From NCBI GenBank assembly GCA_023105745.1, contig JALGQZ010000013.1, positions 24,500,605 through 24,564,604 of the forward strand: a DNA stretch of 64,000 bases, in the 5' to 3' direction. The position numbers and the translations under genes are program-made. Numbering within the stretch: the stretch's first letter is position 1; the number at the start of each line of letters is the position of its first letter. The notes under the pieces were generated by a model that saw nothing but the letters and a program-made list of their open reading frames with translations, was not told the origin of the DNA and searched no databases. The DNA is from Austropuccinia psidii. Taxonomy: Eukaryota > Basidiomycota > Pucciniomycetes > Pucciniales > Sphaerophragmiaceae. Of the stretch, positions 47,605 to 60,300 are shown one piece after another.

Positions 47605-50600
47605 TTAGCTACCACCAAAAAATATTGTACCACAATCTGATATAGTTAATTAGGGTATCATCCACCGTCCTAGCTCTTCACAAGACTTTATTAGACTTGA
47701 AACTCAATAATTCTCAGCTTTTCTATTCTCTAGGTCTTCTTTCATGTATAAACCTTCTTAGTAGCTTATCAGAACCATTTACATATTTCTCAGGTAGCTG
47801 TTAATCTTCTTGAGTTGGTTTTCTATAACTCACAAGGTATTCTCTTTTTTTTGTTTCTTTTCCTCCTTTTTTGAGTACTTTGACATTTTTTTTCATCTCC
47901 TTCTTCTAGAGGGAGAATTTCAAGTGGTGGTTTATTTCTTAGGGGAAATAGCTCTTTATCACTTGAGCTACAAGGTTCTATCAGACTTACAGGGAGATTT
48001 GCGTGTTTGCTCATTAATTCACCTGTGAGTTCTAGTCACACAGCATTAAGGCTATGTTGTTCTTTTATCATGAAGGGTCCTACAAAGAAATCTTTTAGTT
48101 TCTTTGGGGCTTTAATGGCATTAAAGCTTAGAGTTGATACTAAGATCAAGTCTCCTAATTCAAAATAAGGTGGCTTATTAATTTTTTCCCATCTTTCTTT
48201 TGCATATTTGAAAGTATCTTGCATAAATATGCTGGAATTATGTCTTGCTTTGTCAAGCATTATTTTGAAACTGCTTGCTGTTGGATGTATATCCACTAAG
48301 TAATTTTTGAGAGTATCATAAGGAAGTCTTGAGTTCAAACTTTTTTCTAGAATTGCTGGTGTTTTTCCAGTTGAAGAATGAATTCATGTGTTATATGACA
48401 GTTAACCAGCTGGTATTAAGGTACACCAATAATGGGTAAAGCCATCAAAGTCTTTGAATTCTAGGTCATAAGCACAAAATCTTCTGATAATGTCTTGTAA
48501 AGTTTGTATCATTCTTTCTGCTTAACCATCAGTTTGCAGGTGGCAAGATGTTGAGAATGATGACTTTGTTCCAAACAAGTTATGGAGATTTGTCCATAAT
48601 GCTTAAGTGAATTTTGGATATCTATCACTTATGATGTTTTGGAATAAGCCTGTATGACTAATGAATCTATTCCATATCATTATGAATGTGTTGATAACTG
48701 TGTCATCTTTGTCACATAGTTAAAAAATTGGGGTTTTTCTGTGCCTGTCAACTAATACTAGGCATGCATTAAAACTCCTGTCTCCTCCTGGAGGTAAGCC
48801 TGTAACCCAATCCATGTGAACTATTTCCCATGGGTATTTTGGTTTTGGATTTGGATCATCATTAAAAATTCCTTTCCTGCAGCTCTGTTTGCTTTTTGAC
48901 ATCTGTCACAGGCTTGGAAGTACTCTGCAACATCTTTTCTCCAATTTGGCCACCAAGAGCATGTTTTCACCCTCTCCAGTGTCCTATCTTCTGAGAGATG
49001 TCCAGATACAAAACTATCATGGAATTCATGTAGTATAGTGTTTATCAGAGTCCTATCTGTCAAGGTAATAAAAAATGTGTGTTTAGTCCTATGATAAAGA
49101 ATTCCATCAAGGAGGTAGAATCATCCTTCATCATATGCTTTTTTTCCATTTTTCATCTAGTTTGGAGGATAGTCATAGGTCTTTGCAATCTTTCATCAAC
49201 AGTTGGCATAAGATATGAAAATTCTTTTCCATCTTATAGCTTTCTTTAAGTTGATTAAAGAGTTCTGTGCCAATATATGTAACAAATATCCCTTCTATAT
49301 GATGTTCTTCCTGTGGTACCCATGCTGGGTTTTCAGGTGTATTTGCTAAAGCTCATCTGCTAAGAACATCTGCATTTTTATGAATTTTTACAGATTAATG
49401 AACTATATTCATATTTTCTCTATATTCTTGGATAGAAATATTCCAACTTAGAATATGTCTATTTGGTGTATTCATGTTAAATGAAGATTTAACAGCATTA
49501 CAGTCTGTGATTACTTCAAAAACTGTTCCATCAAGATAATAGTGTAGTTTTTCTAGATTCCACACTAAGAAAAGTAATTCAATTTGGATTTCTCCATATC
49601 TTGCTTCTGTTGGCTTAATTTTTCTTGAAATGACACAAATTGGTCCTTAAACAGGTTTATCATTGATTATTTGTGTCTGGTGTAGTGCAGCACCTATTAC
49701 TTATCCACAAGAATCAATGTACAGTTTCAAAGGTATTTTCCAATCTGGAATCAGAATAAATGGGTACTCTGTGAGGGCATTTTTCAATTCCTCATATGCT
49801 TTAACCCTTTCTTCAGTCATTTAATAGACTTTCTGTTAGTGACAGAGCATATAAACATATTTGGAAATTATTTCAAAGTCTTTTATATGCTTTCTGTAAT
49901 AACCAGAAAAACCTAGAAATGGTTGCATTTATTTTTTGGTTTTGGCATTAGTTCCAGTAGTACTGCTGCTAATTTATTTTTGTGTATGCCCAAACTTAGT
50001 CCAGATACAATATGTCCCAGCTCTTTTAGCTCACTATATGAAAAATGGCATTCTTTCAACAAAGTACTCATATTTACTTGCACTATCCTTTGCAAGACTC
50101 TTTCTAGTATTTTCAAGTTATTTTCCAAGGTTTCTGAGAAAACCATGATATTATCAATGTAAATAATTAACCATCCTTCTGAAAATTATTTAGGAAATAT
50201 GGTATTCATCATTCTTTGATAGTGGGAAGGTGCATTTTTTATACCAAATGGAATCCTTAAATATTCATATATTCAACAGTGGACTATTATCATCAGTAGT
50301 TTTTTGGTCTTTTCTGTTAAGAAATTTTGGTGAAAAACCTTTAGAGCATCTATGGCTGTAATGAACTTAGCCTGTGACAATTGTGTTAATGTCTCATGGA
50401 TTCTGGGTATTGGATATCTGTCAGGGAGGGTATAGGTATTTAAAGCTCCAAAGTAACCTACCATCCTTGATTTTCCATTATGCCAAGCTATAATTACAGG
50501 TCTAGTGACTTCTGCCTGTTAATTATGCCTTACTTTCCTTAACACCCCAAGGTCCATTAATTCCTTAATGTGTACCTCTAAGGCTTATTGGAATTTTGGG

Positions 50601-51300
50601 CTAGCTGGATAAGCCGGTCTTCTTAACAGGGGTGGATCAGATTTTTTCACATTAAGAATAATATCTACCTTGTGTCTAATGATAGAAACTAGTGGCTCTT
50701 TGGAAGTTGCAAAGGCACTTTTGTATTTAAATAATAGATCAATCAATCTTTCTTTCATTTTTTCTGTTAATTCTTGATTGAATTCTTCCTCTATAAGTTT
50801 TCACTTATGAATGAATCTCTTTTTGGGATTTTCTTTTCATTTTTTATAAAAGAAATTTGGTTTTCATTGTTTAAAAACCAAATTTCTGTTATTTATTGTC
50901 TCCTATGGTAAAATATCTGTCTTTTTGGTTAGAGATATCTCTACCTTAAATTGACAAGTAGTCATTTTCTAGTTTGAAATGGCTACTAGTACAGTTTTAA
51001 ATTGCTACAAGCTCTACTTTAGCTCTTATACATTGGGAAGGGTGAGGAAAAATGAGTGTAAAGTCAATTATTCCAAAGGGCTTCATGATTTCAATTGCAC
51101 TACTAAATCTAAAACCCTGTATTGGTATAAGTTTTTCTTCAAAATCTGGTATAATTGTTTTAAAATAACTCTTACCAACACAGGTGCAGTATGCTCCTGT
51201 GTCCGAGTTTACTTTTGCCTATTGGTTTTTGGCCATTATAATACTTATACTTGAGTTTCCAGCTGTATATCCCATTCCTTTTGCAGGTTGGGTTCTATGC
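47605..51300 (-). pseudogene. pol relic of element C (protease, RT, RNase H, integrase)
   Basis: Protease: SDTGAYCTCVG at about 51200-51170, with an intact DTG. RT: open from 50464 (FGALNTYTLPDRYPIPR) through two segments to about 49913; its active-site motif reads YIDN (about 50164-50153) instead of YIDD. RNase H follows to about 49350 with several stops. Integrase: zinc domain at about 49045-48890 (FHDS, GHLSED, ACDRCQK), catalytic core from [16 protein letters not shown] (about 48840) through a recognisable SDR and AERMIQTL (about 48490). The C-terminal GPY/F-type region (VGPFMIKEQHS) continues to 48030, and a degraded chromodomain-like tail to about 47825. Stops occur in every domain. Confidence 0.85.
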
Positions 51301-51452
51301 AGTTTGGCATCTTGTATGTTTGTGAGGCTTGTATCAGATTTTCCAGCTTCTAGTAAGTTTGAATTTACATCTAGTACTTCACTTATTAACTCAATATTAT
51401 TAATTTGTGAATAAGTTATATTAATTTCATCACTTTCAGAAGTTTCTGACTC

Positions 51453-52816
51453 TTAAGTGTCCTTGTCAGAATCAGATTCATATTCTTTATCATTGTAGTC
51501 TTCTGTTTCCACAATATTGTTGATTTTTGCCTTTTTTAGGCAATTATTGGCTAAGTATCCAATACCACTACATTCATGGCATTTTATCTGCTCATTAGTG
51601 TTGGGTGTATTGGGTTTGAAAGGGTCTATTGGCTTATCTTTCTTAATAAATGGTTCATTTGGACTTTCAACGTCCAATTTTCTCTATTTTATGCAAATTT
51701 TGGTTCTTGTCACTATATATTCTAGTGAATTAATGTAATCTTCTTTGGAACATGGCTCTATGCACCTGCTTCTTAGGGAATGTTGCAATTCTCCTCCACA
51801 TTTTTTGAGTATTTTCATGTGCACCATTGTTTGTGACATTTCTGGGTACAGTGCATTTAATATTAAAACTTGTTTTAAGAACCAACTCAAAGGTTTATCC
51901 TTATCTGGGTCAAAGAAGCAATTCTCAAATGCATTTTCTATTTTGTACCTCCAGGCATAATTTTCCCACTTGGTTATTATTTCATATCCCCACCAAGAGC
52001 AGGTGTCTTTAACATTTGTTTGTCTTATTCCATGATACCATCTTTTTGGGGATTTTTCAAATAATGAATCTAATCTGGAAGTGATTAATTCATCTGGTAT
52101 GGCATAATCATCTTGTAGCATGTCAATTGTTTTAATGAATGTCATATGGTCATATTATCCTTCACCTGTGAATGTTGACCATTATTTTAATTGGGGTGCG
52201 TCCTTAATTAACAATTGATTATTGTCTTTGTGGCTCAAGTATGTCATGAATGGATTTGTTATTTCATTTTTTGGCTTAACAGGACCTCTTATGTGAGAAA
52301 ATGGGGTTGATAACTTTGGCATATTTAAGTTAGCCTCATTTATCTTATACATTTTCTTGGTAATAAGTATTATTTCACTTTGAGTGTCATCTTTGAGATT
52401 AATTCTTGCTTCATCACTACTTTTTACATGGTTTAGAAGTAATTTTCTATTTGATGAAGTCTTTTCTTCAAGTTTTCAACAGAAATACTTAATTTTTTGA
52501 ATTTTTCTGTCAGATTGTCAAATTCTTTTGTTTTATATCTCTTATGTATTTATACAATTCATTTTGTTCTTGTATCAATTTTGGAGTATTGTCAATTAAG
52601 AATTCTGGTTTATTAGTTTCAACCATAAATTTAATGCTTTTTATTTCTTTTTTAGTTTGTACAACAATTTGTCATAAAGATAATAAAATACTATTTTTTT
52701 CTTGTAAAGATGATAAAATATTTTTAATTTATTTCAAAGGTAAAATACAATTTTTTATTTCTGTTAAAGTATTTACAACATCAGGGGAAAAAGTTTTTCT
52801 TTGGGGGATGGGGTTG
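51453..52816 (-). pseudogene. gag relic of element C, C-terminal two-thirds
   Basis: The capsid-like domain is open at 52145-51684 (RLDSLFEKSPKRWYHGIRQ... KILKKCGGELQHSLRSR), aligned with 56665-57040 of element B. The zinc knuckle at about 51585-51540 reads CHECSGIGYLANNC: the His ligand is Tyr. An acidic tail follows to 51453. Upstream, 52816-52146 corresponds to the charged N-terminal coiled-coil region of element B's second ORF and has several stops. Confidence 0.8.
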
Positions 52817-54643
52817 TGTGAGCCTTAGAGGTAATTTCATATACCCAAAAGACCACAAATACAAAAATAACATATTAATATAAATAAAATAAATTTATTT
52901 ATATTATTACAATAAAAGTCAAAATATCAATATAAAATTATATTAAAAATAAAAAATTAATTGAAATTGAGAAATAAAAATACATTAAATTTTGTAAGTA
53001 TAAAATTACATTTATACTTGAAAAAATTAAGTAAAAATGAAATTTTAACAAAATTGTGAAAAAATAAATAAATTTGGAAAAAAGTTAAATAAAAATTATT
53101 ATAACTTTTTATCCAATAAATAAACACATAAAAATTATTTCACCATTGGATTCCTCATAAAAAATCAGGTGGGGTCACCTCTGAGTGAAATTCTTGTAAC
53201 TCAACTCTAAATAAGCTTAAATTAAGTTTTTAGTATTTTCAATACAAAAGTTGAAAATTCTCAAAAGTTTAATTCAATTCACACCACATGTGGTGTTAAC
53301 CATCAAATTTTGTGTTAAAATTGAGGTGTTGTGTTTAGTTTAGAAGTTATGAGGAATTGAAGTATTTTCAATTGAATTCCATTGAAATGTCAAAATGTGC
53401 GCATGTATTACATAAGTGAACTTTGATTTACATATGAGGTGTCAATTATTACTGTATTGTACTGTACAATTGAATTGAATTACATATGTAAATTATAAGT
53501 ATAATACATAATGAGGAATTAAAGAAAAAATAAATTGGAAAGATTAAATTTGGGGGGGAAAAGGAACTCCAGCTCTAAGGGGGAGCTAGACCCCCAAAAT
53601 CCTTGCTGACAGGCGTGGGATGTCAAAATTCATGCAAAAGTTCATCACTTTTGGCCTGGAATTGAGTTACAGGGTCTGTGAACTCAATTGATGATGAGGT
53701 TTTGATACCAACTGGGGTAGTTTTAGCTGTTGCCAAGAGGGTAAAACTACCCTTAAGATAAAACAATCACAGTGAGAACAGCTTTAACTGGTTTCTACGC
53801 CTCTGACACACATTCTGACGTGTTTTGAAGGCTCTAGGCCTGGTATTGCTATAGTAATGGCTGATTTAAGGGTCTAAAATGGCTAAAAATGGCTTAAACC
53901 AGCCCTTTTTGGTCTGAACCAGGGTTCAATGATGCCATAATTGGCTTTTCTGTTGTCAGACTGTTTTCCACGACTGACAAGAGTAAATATTACTTTTGGG
54001 GTAAGAGAATTGGTGGCTATAAAAGAATGTCTTCTTTGCCCCACTTTTCTCTTCAGGTTAGAATCTTTTCCTTTTATTAATTAGTTTAAACACTGTTAAA
54101 CCAATCAATATAAGATTCCAACCACCTTTTTTAAATAATTTTGAACCTTTTAACCACGTGAAAAAATCATTATAATCATTTTTTGTAACTCTTATAATCA
54201 TTTTTACCCCTGAACCACCCCAAAAGTGAATTAAAGCATCTTTCATCACTGTAAACTTTGTCACTTTGTTTCCAAATTCACTCTGGTCACTTTTGGGTGT
54301 GTTTTCTCTTTAATATTCTTTTTAAAGACTTTGTTCTTTAATTAATTGCTTGCAGTTCTTTGCTCAATTAATTCCAATTGAAATTTCTCTTGAAGAAATT
54401 TCTTTTGTAGCCTTAAAATATCTCTTGTAGAGTATTTTTTGGATAAATTTTTATTGTTGGTAAAACAATAAATTTTTAGAATATTATTGTTTTATACTAA
54501 TAAGGCTATAAACAATAAAATCGGCGTGTTTTCTCTTGAAAATAATATTTCTTACTATTTTTAATTGATTTTTACCTTATACAAATTTTGAGGACAGGAA
54601 AAGTACTTGATTTTTAATCAAAGTTTCATATCCACACCTTACA
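52817..54643 (+). repeat. 5' LTR of element B (1827 bp)
   Basis: TGTGAGCC...CACCTTACA. It contains a TATA box (TATAAAA, 54018-54024), followed by a pyrimidine-rich CCCCACTTTTCTCTTCAGG-type start region, a short palindrome CACCACATGTGGTG (53281-53294), and near the end the conserved phrase TTTTGAGGACAGGAAAAGTA also found in the decayed fragment at 13950. Confidence 0.95.
54018..54024 (+). promoter_or_regulatory. TATA box of the 5' LTR of element B
   Basis: TATAAAA, identical in the 3' LTR at 62266-62272. The CT-rich sequence 20-40 bp downstream fits a U3/R boundary. The R-U5 length to the LTR end would then be about 590 bp. Confidence 0.6.
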
Positions 54644-54662
54644 TTTGGGGGCCCAGCCATGA
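54644..54662 (+). other. primer-binding-site candidate of element B
   Basis: Immediately after the LTR the sequence reads TTTGGGGGCCCAGCCATGA. Starting at TGG, the first 7-8 bases are complementary to the 3' end of eukaryotic tRNA-Pro as I recall it (ending GCCCCCA); the match stops there. Partial matches are known, and some fungal Ty3/Gypsy elements self-prime instead, so this is a candidate only. Confidence 0.4.
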
Positions 54663-54849
54663 TATTTTACCTGTGACATATTTTTTTTACTATTTTTAAA
54701 TCTTTTTCTTATATTGAAAAATCTAAAAAACATATAAAAAAATACTTATAATTCAAAAAATCCATGAAAAATAATCTTTTTTCATATTATAAGTGAGGCT
54801 TATATTTTTATTTCCTTTTTGAAATATCCTTTTTTTACTTACTCAATTG

Positions 54850-55779
54850 GGTTTTTCATTGATTTTGGTGTCTGACAACGTGGTAAGACAAGAAAAAATT
54901 GAAACAGCCTCAACAGTCACCAGCATTATTCCTGCCAGTACTATTAATTCAGACCATAATAGTACTGTTATTGTGACTCATAATAACCAACCTGAACCAA
55001 TATCTTCTGAATTGATTAACTTGGACATAAGTAATACTCTTCAGAAAGCAAAAGATTTGGCCAAGAGTAAGTTTTTGACGTAAAATTACTATTTTATACC
55101 TTTTTAACCATAATTATGCCTTCAATCAGGTCAGGAGCCAGCTATAACCCCTCAAGCAGCTCCCAGAAAGGTAATAGAAGTGATTATGGCAGAGGCCAAT
55201 CAGGTACAGAAGGAAAAGGGTCAGTTGATGACTTCCAAACAACTAAAATGGGTCATTCTGAAGCTGATAATACCATTTTACCTTCAAAAAGAGCTGAAAC
55301 TGCCACAACAAGCCTCTGTGGACATATACAAAGCCAGCCACAGTGCATACAACAATGCACTTCAATTCAAAGAGTACCAGATCCTTGCAGACCTGTGGAA
55401 GAATTGCATGAATTCTTACCTGACAGTAAGGAAATTCCTGGGCAATCCCAACACTTGAAAATTGCTCAATGGATGGCATCCATTGATGGAGAAGAAAAAC
55501 ATGATGCTTTTGACACTAGAATGGAGGAAAAACAACCCTCAACCACCCAAACAAGTGCCAAAAACAGCCCCAGTGGCCAGCACCAGCAATTCCAACGTGA
55601 AAAAACAGCCACAAGTTCCAAACAAGGGCAAAGGGAAGGAACCAGCCCCAAAACCTTACAGCCAGGGCTACAGAATCCCAAAGATTCAACAGGATGCCAT
55701 GGAAAATGTATTTAAGATGGCCAGAACCATGATGGAATTACAGAATAAAGAGGAAGCCAGATTAAAATTCCAGAAATGA
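54850..55779 (+). pseudogene. element B ORF1: intron-containing gag-like leader protein
   Basis: Exon 1 is open to 55066 with no ATG visible in frame. A 63-bp intron (55067-55129, GTAAGT...AATCAG, with a TTAAC branch-like motif near 55113) contains an in-frame TAA; splicing it out joins exon 1 exactly in frame to 55130-55779. The first ATG of exon 2 is at 55186. The product is mostly helical and charged, then a Pro/Lys/Ser-rich linker and a conserved C-terminal block (KPYSQGYRIPKIQQDAMENVF, about 55655-55717), shared with element C at about 63010-62940. A TGA at 55459-55461 interrupts the frame. The stop at 55777-55779 overlaps the ATG of the next ORF as ATGA. Function unknown; position suggests an N-terminal Gag module. 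Confidence 0.6.
55067..55129 (+). other. predicted spliceosomal intron in element B ORF1
   Basis: Consensus GTAAGT donor, AATCAG acceptor and a size of 63 bp, like intron 3 of the CFEM-like gene (62 bp). The reading frame is continuous after removal and stopped (TAA at 55081-55083) if retained. Confidence 0.65.
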
Positions 55780-57362
55780 TTTCTGATATATTTGATTCCA
55801 TCCCAGAGTTGTATGATGCTATAAATGATGTGAAAAAACATCCTTCTGATAAAAATGAAACCATTTGTAACAACATTAAAACAAACAACCTGAGTCTTTG
55901 CCAAATTAATGAAACACTTATGTGTTTTGAAAAAGTTTTAAGAACAATTAAAATTTCCAATAATGATAACTCTTTTGGCAATAAAATAAATGAACAATCT
56001 GCCATTATTAAAGAATTAACAGATAAATATTCTAAATTCAATATTGATGACATAATTGAAACAAGAATTAAACAAGCCATAAATATTATCAAAACAGATA
56101 ACAAGAAAGTCCTTGATGACATTTCAAATTCATTTACTGAAGTAAAGACATATACCATTGCCTTGAAAAAGTGTTTTGATGCTTCACAAGAAGAAGTATC
56201 AAAATTATCAATGAAGTTGAATCAAGTCACTGCTGATAACACAAGACAGACAGAGTTATGGCAAGAACTAACACATAAGGAAGACATGTATAAAATTGAA
56301 GTAATAAATTTAATACAAAGCTTACAACATGAATACAGAAATTCCCAAAGGTGTAGCAACAGTAAAATAAATGACATTGAACAAATACTGAACACCTTAC
56401 CAAGAATGTCTACACCTCTAAATCAAAATGAGGTCACAAGAATTCCAAATCCACAAGTATTGGATCCTGATAATTCACAATTAAAAAATGAATTATCCAC
56501 TTCTTTTCATAACTTGGAACCATCAATGGGCCAAGCACTCTTGAAAGAAGTTCCAAAACTTAAAGAATGGCCTCACTTCAGTGGTGAAGGAGAGTATGAC
56601 CATATGGAATTCATTAGAGGTATTAACATGATCAAAGAGGATTTTTAATTACCAGACAGATTGGTAACAGCCAGGTTTAACACCTTGTTTACCAGATCAG
56701 CTCACAGATGGTACATCAAAATAAGACAAGCACATGGACACCAGAGTTGGACTTGGTGGAAAACCCAAATCATCAACAAATGGGCAAATGATGCTTGGAG
56801 GTTTAAAGTTGAAACAGCCTTTGAATCTGCCAAATTTAATGCTGATAAAGACAAAGCCTTACCATGGTTTTGCCAACAAAAAGACAGATTAACAGCATTA
56901 TATCCTGACATGTCAGAATTTATGATCCATAGAAAAATTCTGAGACAATGTGGAGGTGACTTGGAGCATGCTGTCAAAAGCAGGACTACTGAACAATCTT
57001 CAGCAGAAGATATCATAAATATATTAGAAGAAGTAACCACCAGAACCAAAATTGGTTCTAGTAGGGTGAATCTCAAAACAAGGTTTAATACACCTTGGAA
57101 AGATTCTGTGGACAAAAACCCCAAAGAAAATTCTAGTAATATGAAGTATAAATCTTCAGATACAGTCAGAAAGTGCCATATTTGCCAAAGCACCACCCAT
57201 TTATCCAATACATGTCCAAAAAGGGGGAAAATCAATGAAATTGACATCGAAAAGGAACCAGATTTTGAAAAAGAAGACATAATTGAAGACAAATCAGATG
57301 ATAAGTCATCCATATTTTCTGAATCTTCAAAAGATATAGGAAATATCAATGCCACTTTTGAC
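55776..57362 (+). pseudogene. element B ORF2, Gag part (coiled coil, capsid-like domain, zinc knuckle)
   Basis: It starts at ATG 55776, overlapping the ORF1 stop. Residues 1 to about 215 are a long Lys/Asn/Glu-rich helical region with coiled-coil character (for example FSTEEVSK-like heptads near 56180). A retrotransposon-gag capsid-like domain runs about 56560-57040 ([44 protein letters not shown]). A zinc knuckle [14 protein letters not shown], with all C-C-H-C ligands, is at 57174-57215, then an acidic tail. One TAA at 56646-56648 splits the capsid-like domain; related copies in the window read straight through the equivalent position. The same frame continues without interruption into Pol. 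Confidence 0.85.
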
Positions 57363-60300
57363 ATCATGGAATATTATTCCAACTTGCCACAATTGAGCAA
57401 TAGTCAAGTTGATTTATCAAAAGTTCAAGATGCACAACTTATGAAGACAAAACCAAACAGAGGGAAAGATTATACAGCTGGTAACTCCTGTATAACAGAA
57501 GTGGTGATTGACAACAAGCCCACCAAACTTTTACTTGACCCAGGAGCCTTCTGCTCTTGTGTTGGAAAATCTTTTCTTAAGACTTGGGTACCAAATTTTG
57601 AAGACCAATTGTTACCAATTGATGGTATAAAATTCAATAGTGCAAGTAATCCAATGAAAGCATTAGGAATCTTTGAGACCAATGTCATATTCCCACACAT
57701 AAATGGGAATTTAAGGATCACAGTTGAATTTTTTGTTATGGAAAATTGCTCTAGTACCCATTTTATATTGGGAAATGACTATTTAATCATTTATGGGATA
57801 GATTTGCATAACAATAAAGACAGATACTTTACTATTGGAGACAATAAGCGCCAAAAATTTGCCTTTTTACCATTTAAAAGACAAATTAAAGTAAATAAAG
57901 TATCACCAGTCAACTTAGAATTAGAGAAATACAAGTCTGAACAGTTAAATGAGGCTGAAATAAGCCTTCATCTGACTGATAAACAAGAGAATGAACTTTC
58001 TTCCCTTTTGTATGACCACAGAGGAGCATTTGCTACAGACAAAGAACCTCTAGGAGCAATTATTGGTCATGAAGTTGACATCATTCTGAACATTGAGAGA
58101 CCTTATCCACCACTCCTAAGAAGACCTGCATATCCAGCAAGTCCAAAATCAAGAGAGGCTCTGGAAATTCATATCAAAGAACTTATGGACCTTGGTGTAA
58201 TAAGAAAAGTAGGCCACAATGAAGAGGTAGAAAGAACTACACCAGTCATAGTGGCGTGGCATAATGGAAAATCCAGAATGGTTGGGGACTTTAGAGCTCT
58301 AAACACTTACACTGTGCCTGACAGATACCCAATACCAAAAATCCAAATTGCCCTTACTCAAATATCTCAAGCAGTGTATATAACCACTATGGATGCCCTT
58401 AAAGGATTCCATCAAAATGTGGTGACACCAAGAGCAAGAAAATACTTGAGAATTATTGTTCATTGTGGAGTGTATGAATACTTAAGAATGCCCGTTGGTA
58501 TTAAAAATGCACCTTCACACTTCCAAAGAATGATGAATAAAATCTTCCCTGAAGAACTCTCAGAGGGATGGTTAATAATTTACATTGATGACATTATTGT
58601 CTGTTCCAAAACTTGGGAGGAACACATGTACAGATTGTCCAGAATTTTGACAAAAATTCAATCAGTGAACATGAAAATCTTCTTGAAGAAATGTCATTTT
58701 GGATTTGAAGAACTTAAAGCACTAGGACATGTTGTATCTGGTTTGTCCCTTGGAATTGACAAAAACAAAGTTGCAGCAGTATTGCTAAAACCCATGCCTC
58801 AGAATAAGAAGGAAATTCAGTCATTCTTAGGTTTTGCAGGATATTACAGGCAACACATTAAAGATTTTGCATCCATAGCAAGACCACTTTATAAATTGTG
58901 TGACAAAGACACAGTATTTGAAATGACTGTTGACAGAGTCAAAGCTTTTGAGTCTCTAAGAGAAGCCTTGACCACTGCTCCACTCTTACTGATGCCAGAC
59001 TTTAAATTGCCTTTTAAATTGTATATTGATGCATCAGGGGATGGGCTGGGTGCTGCACTTCACCAAGTTCAGATCATAAATGATAAACCTGTAGAAGGAC
59101 CCATATGTTTCATATCCAGGGAGATTAAACCAACTGAAGCCAGGTATGGAGCAAGTCAAATGGAATGTCTATGCCTTGTCTGGGCCTTGGAAAAATTGAA
59201 CTACTTCTTGGAGGGATGTGCTTTTGAAGTGAGAACAGATTGTACAGCTGTCAAGTCACTTTTAAACATGAAAACACCCAACAGACATATGCTCAGATGG
59301 AAAATAGCCATACAGGAATACAGAGGCAATATGACTATTGTTAATAAGGATGGGAATATTCATAAGAATGCAGATGGACTAAGCAGATGGCCATTACCAA
59401 ATAATATTGATAATCCTGCTTATGTGCCAGAAGAAGCTTCACCACAAATCCCAATAGAAGGAATAAGTGTTACAGACTTGAACACCACCTTCTTTGAGGA
59501 AGTCAGGAATAGTTACACTCAAGATAAGAATTGTAGCATCTTATGCCAATTACTTAACAAAGACTGTAAAGACAACTCTCTAATACATGCCTTGGATGAA
59601 GTATGGAAAAAATCTTATGATGAAGGAAGATTTCACCTACTGGATGGTATAATTTACCAAAGAACCAAGCACACATGTGTCATGACAGTTGTAGACAGGT
59701 CATTAATCAATATTGTACTGAAAGAATGCCATGATAGCCCCTTTTCAGGACATCTGTATGAAGACAGAACAAGAGAGAAAGTGAAGACCTGCATATGGTG
59801 GCCAATGTGGCAAAAAGATGTTGCAGATTATTGCAAAACCTGTGACAGATGTCAAAAAGCAAATAAATCCACTGGCAAAAGACTTGGAAATATGATCAAA
59901 ATCCAAGAACCCAGCAGACCTTGGGAAATTGTCCATATGGATTGGGTAACTGGCCTACCACCAGGGGGTGACAGGAGTTACAATGCTTGCCTAGTAATTG
60001 TGGACGGATTTAGTAAAACTCCAATCTTTTTGCTATGTCACAAAGATGATACAACCATGGATACAGCTCTTCTAATATGGAATAGAGTAGTATCATGGAC
60101 TGGAATATTTACAAATATCATTAGTGACAGGGATCCTAAATTCACCTCAGCACTGTGGACAAATCTTCACCAGCTATTTGGGACAAAATTATCCTTCTCC
60201 ACAGCCTACCACCCACAAACTGATGGCCTGGCTGAAAGAATGATTCAAACCTTAGAAGATATGGTGAGAAGATTTTGTGCATATGGCCTTGAATTTAAAG

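Noticed and set aside
55116..55715. An alternative long frame over element B ORF1 (frame of 55116)
   Set aside because: It is Ser/Gln/Thr-rich. The other frame joins exon 1 exactly after splicing and carries the block conserved in element C. Some similarity in this frame to element C remains, so a frameshift within ORF1 is not fully excluded.
57470..57721. Antisense frames across the gag-pol of element B
   Set aside because: Shadows of the coding strand with no domains of their own.
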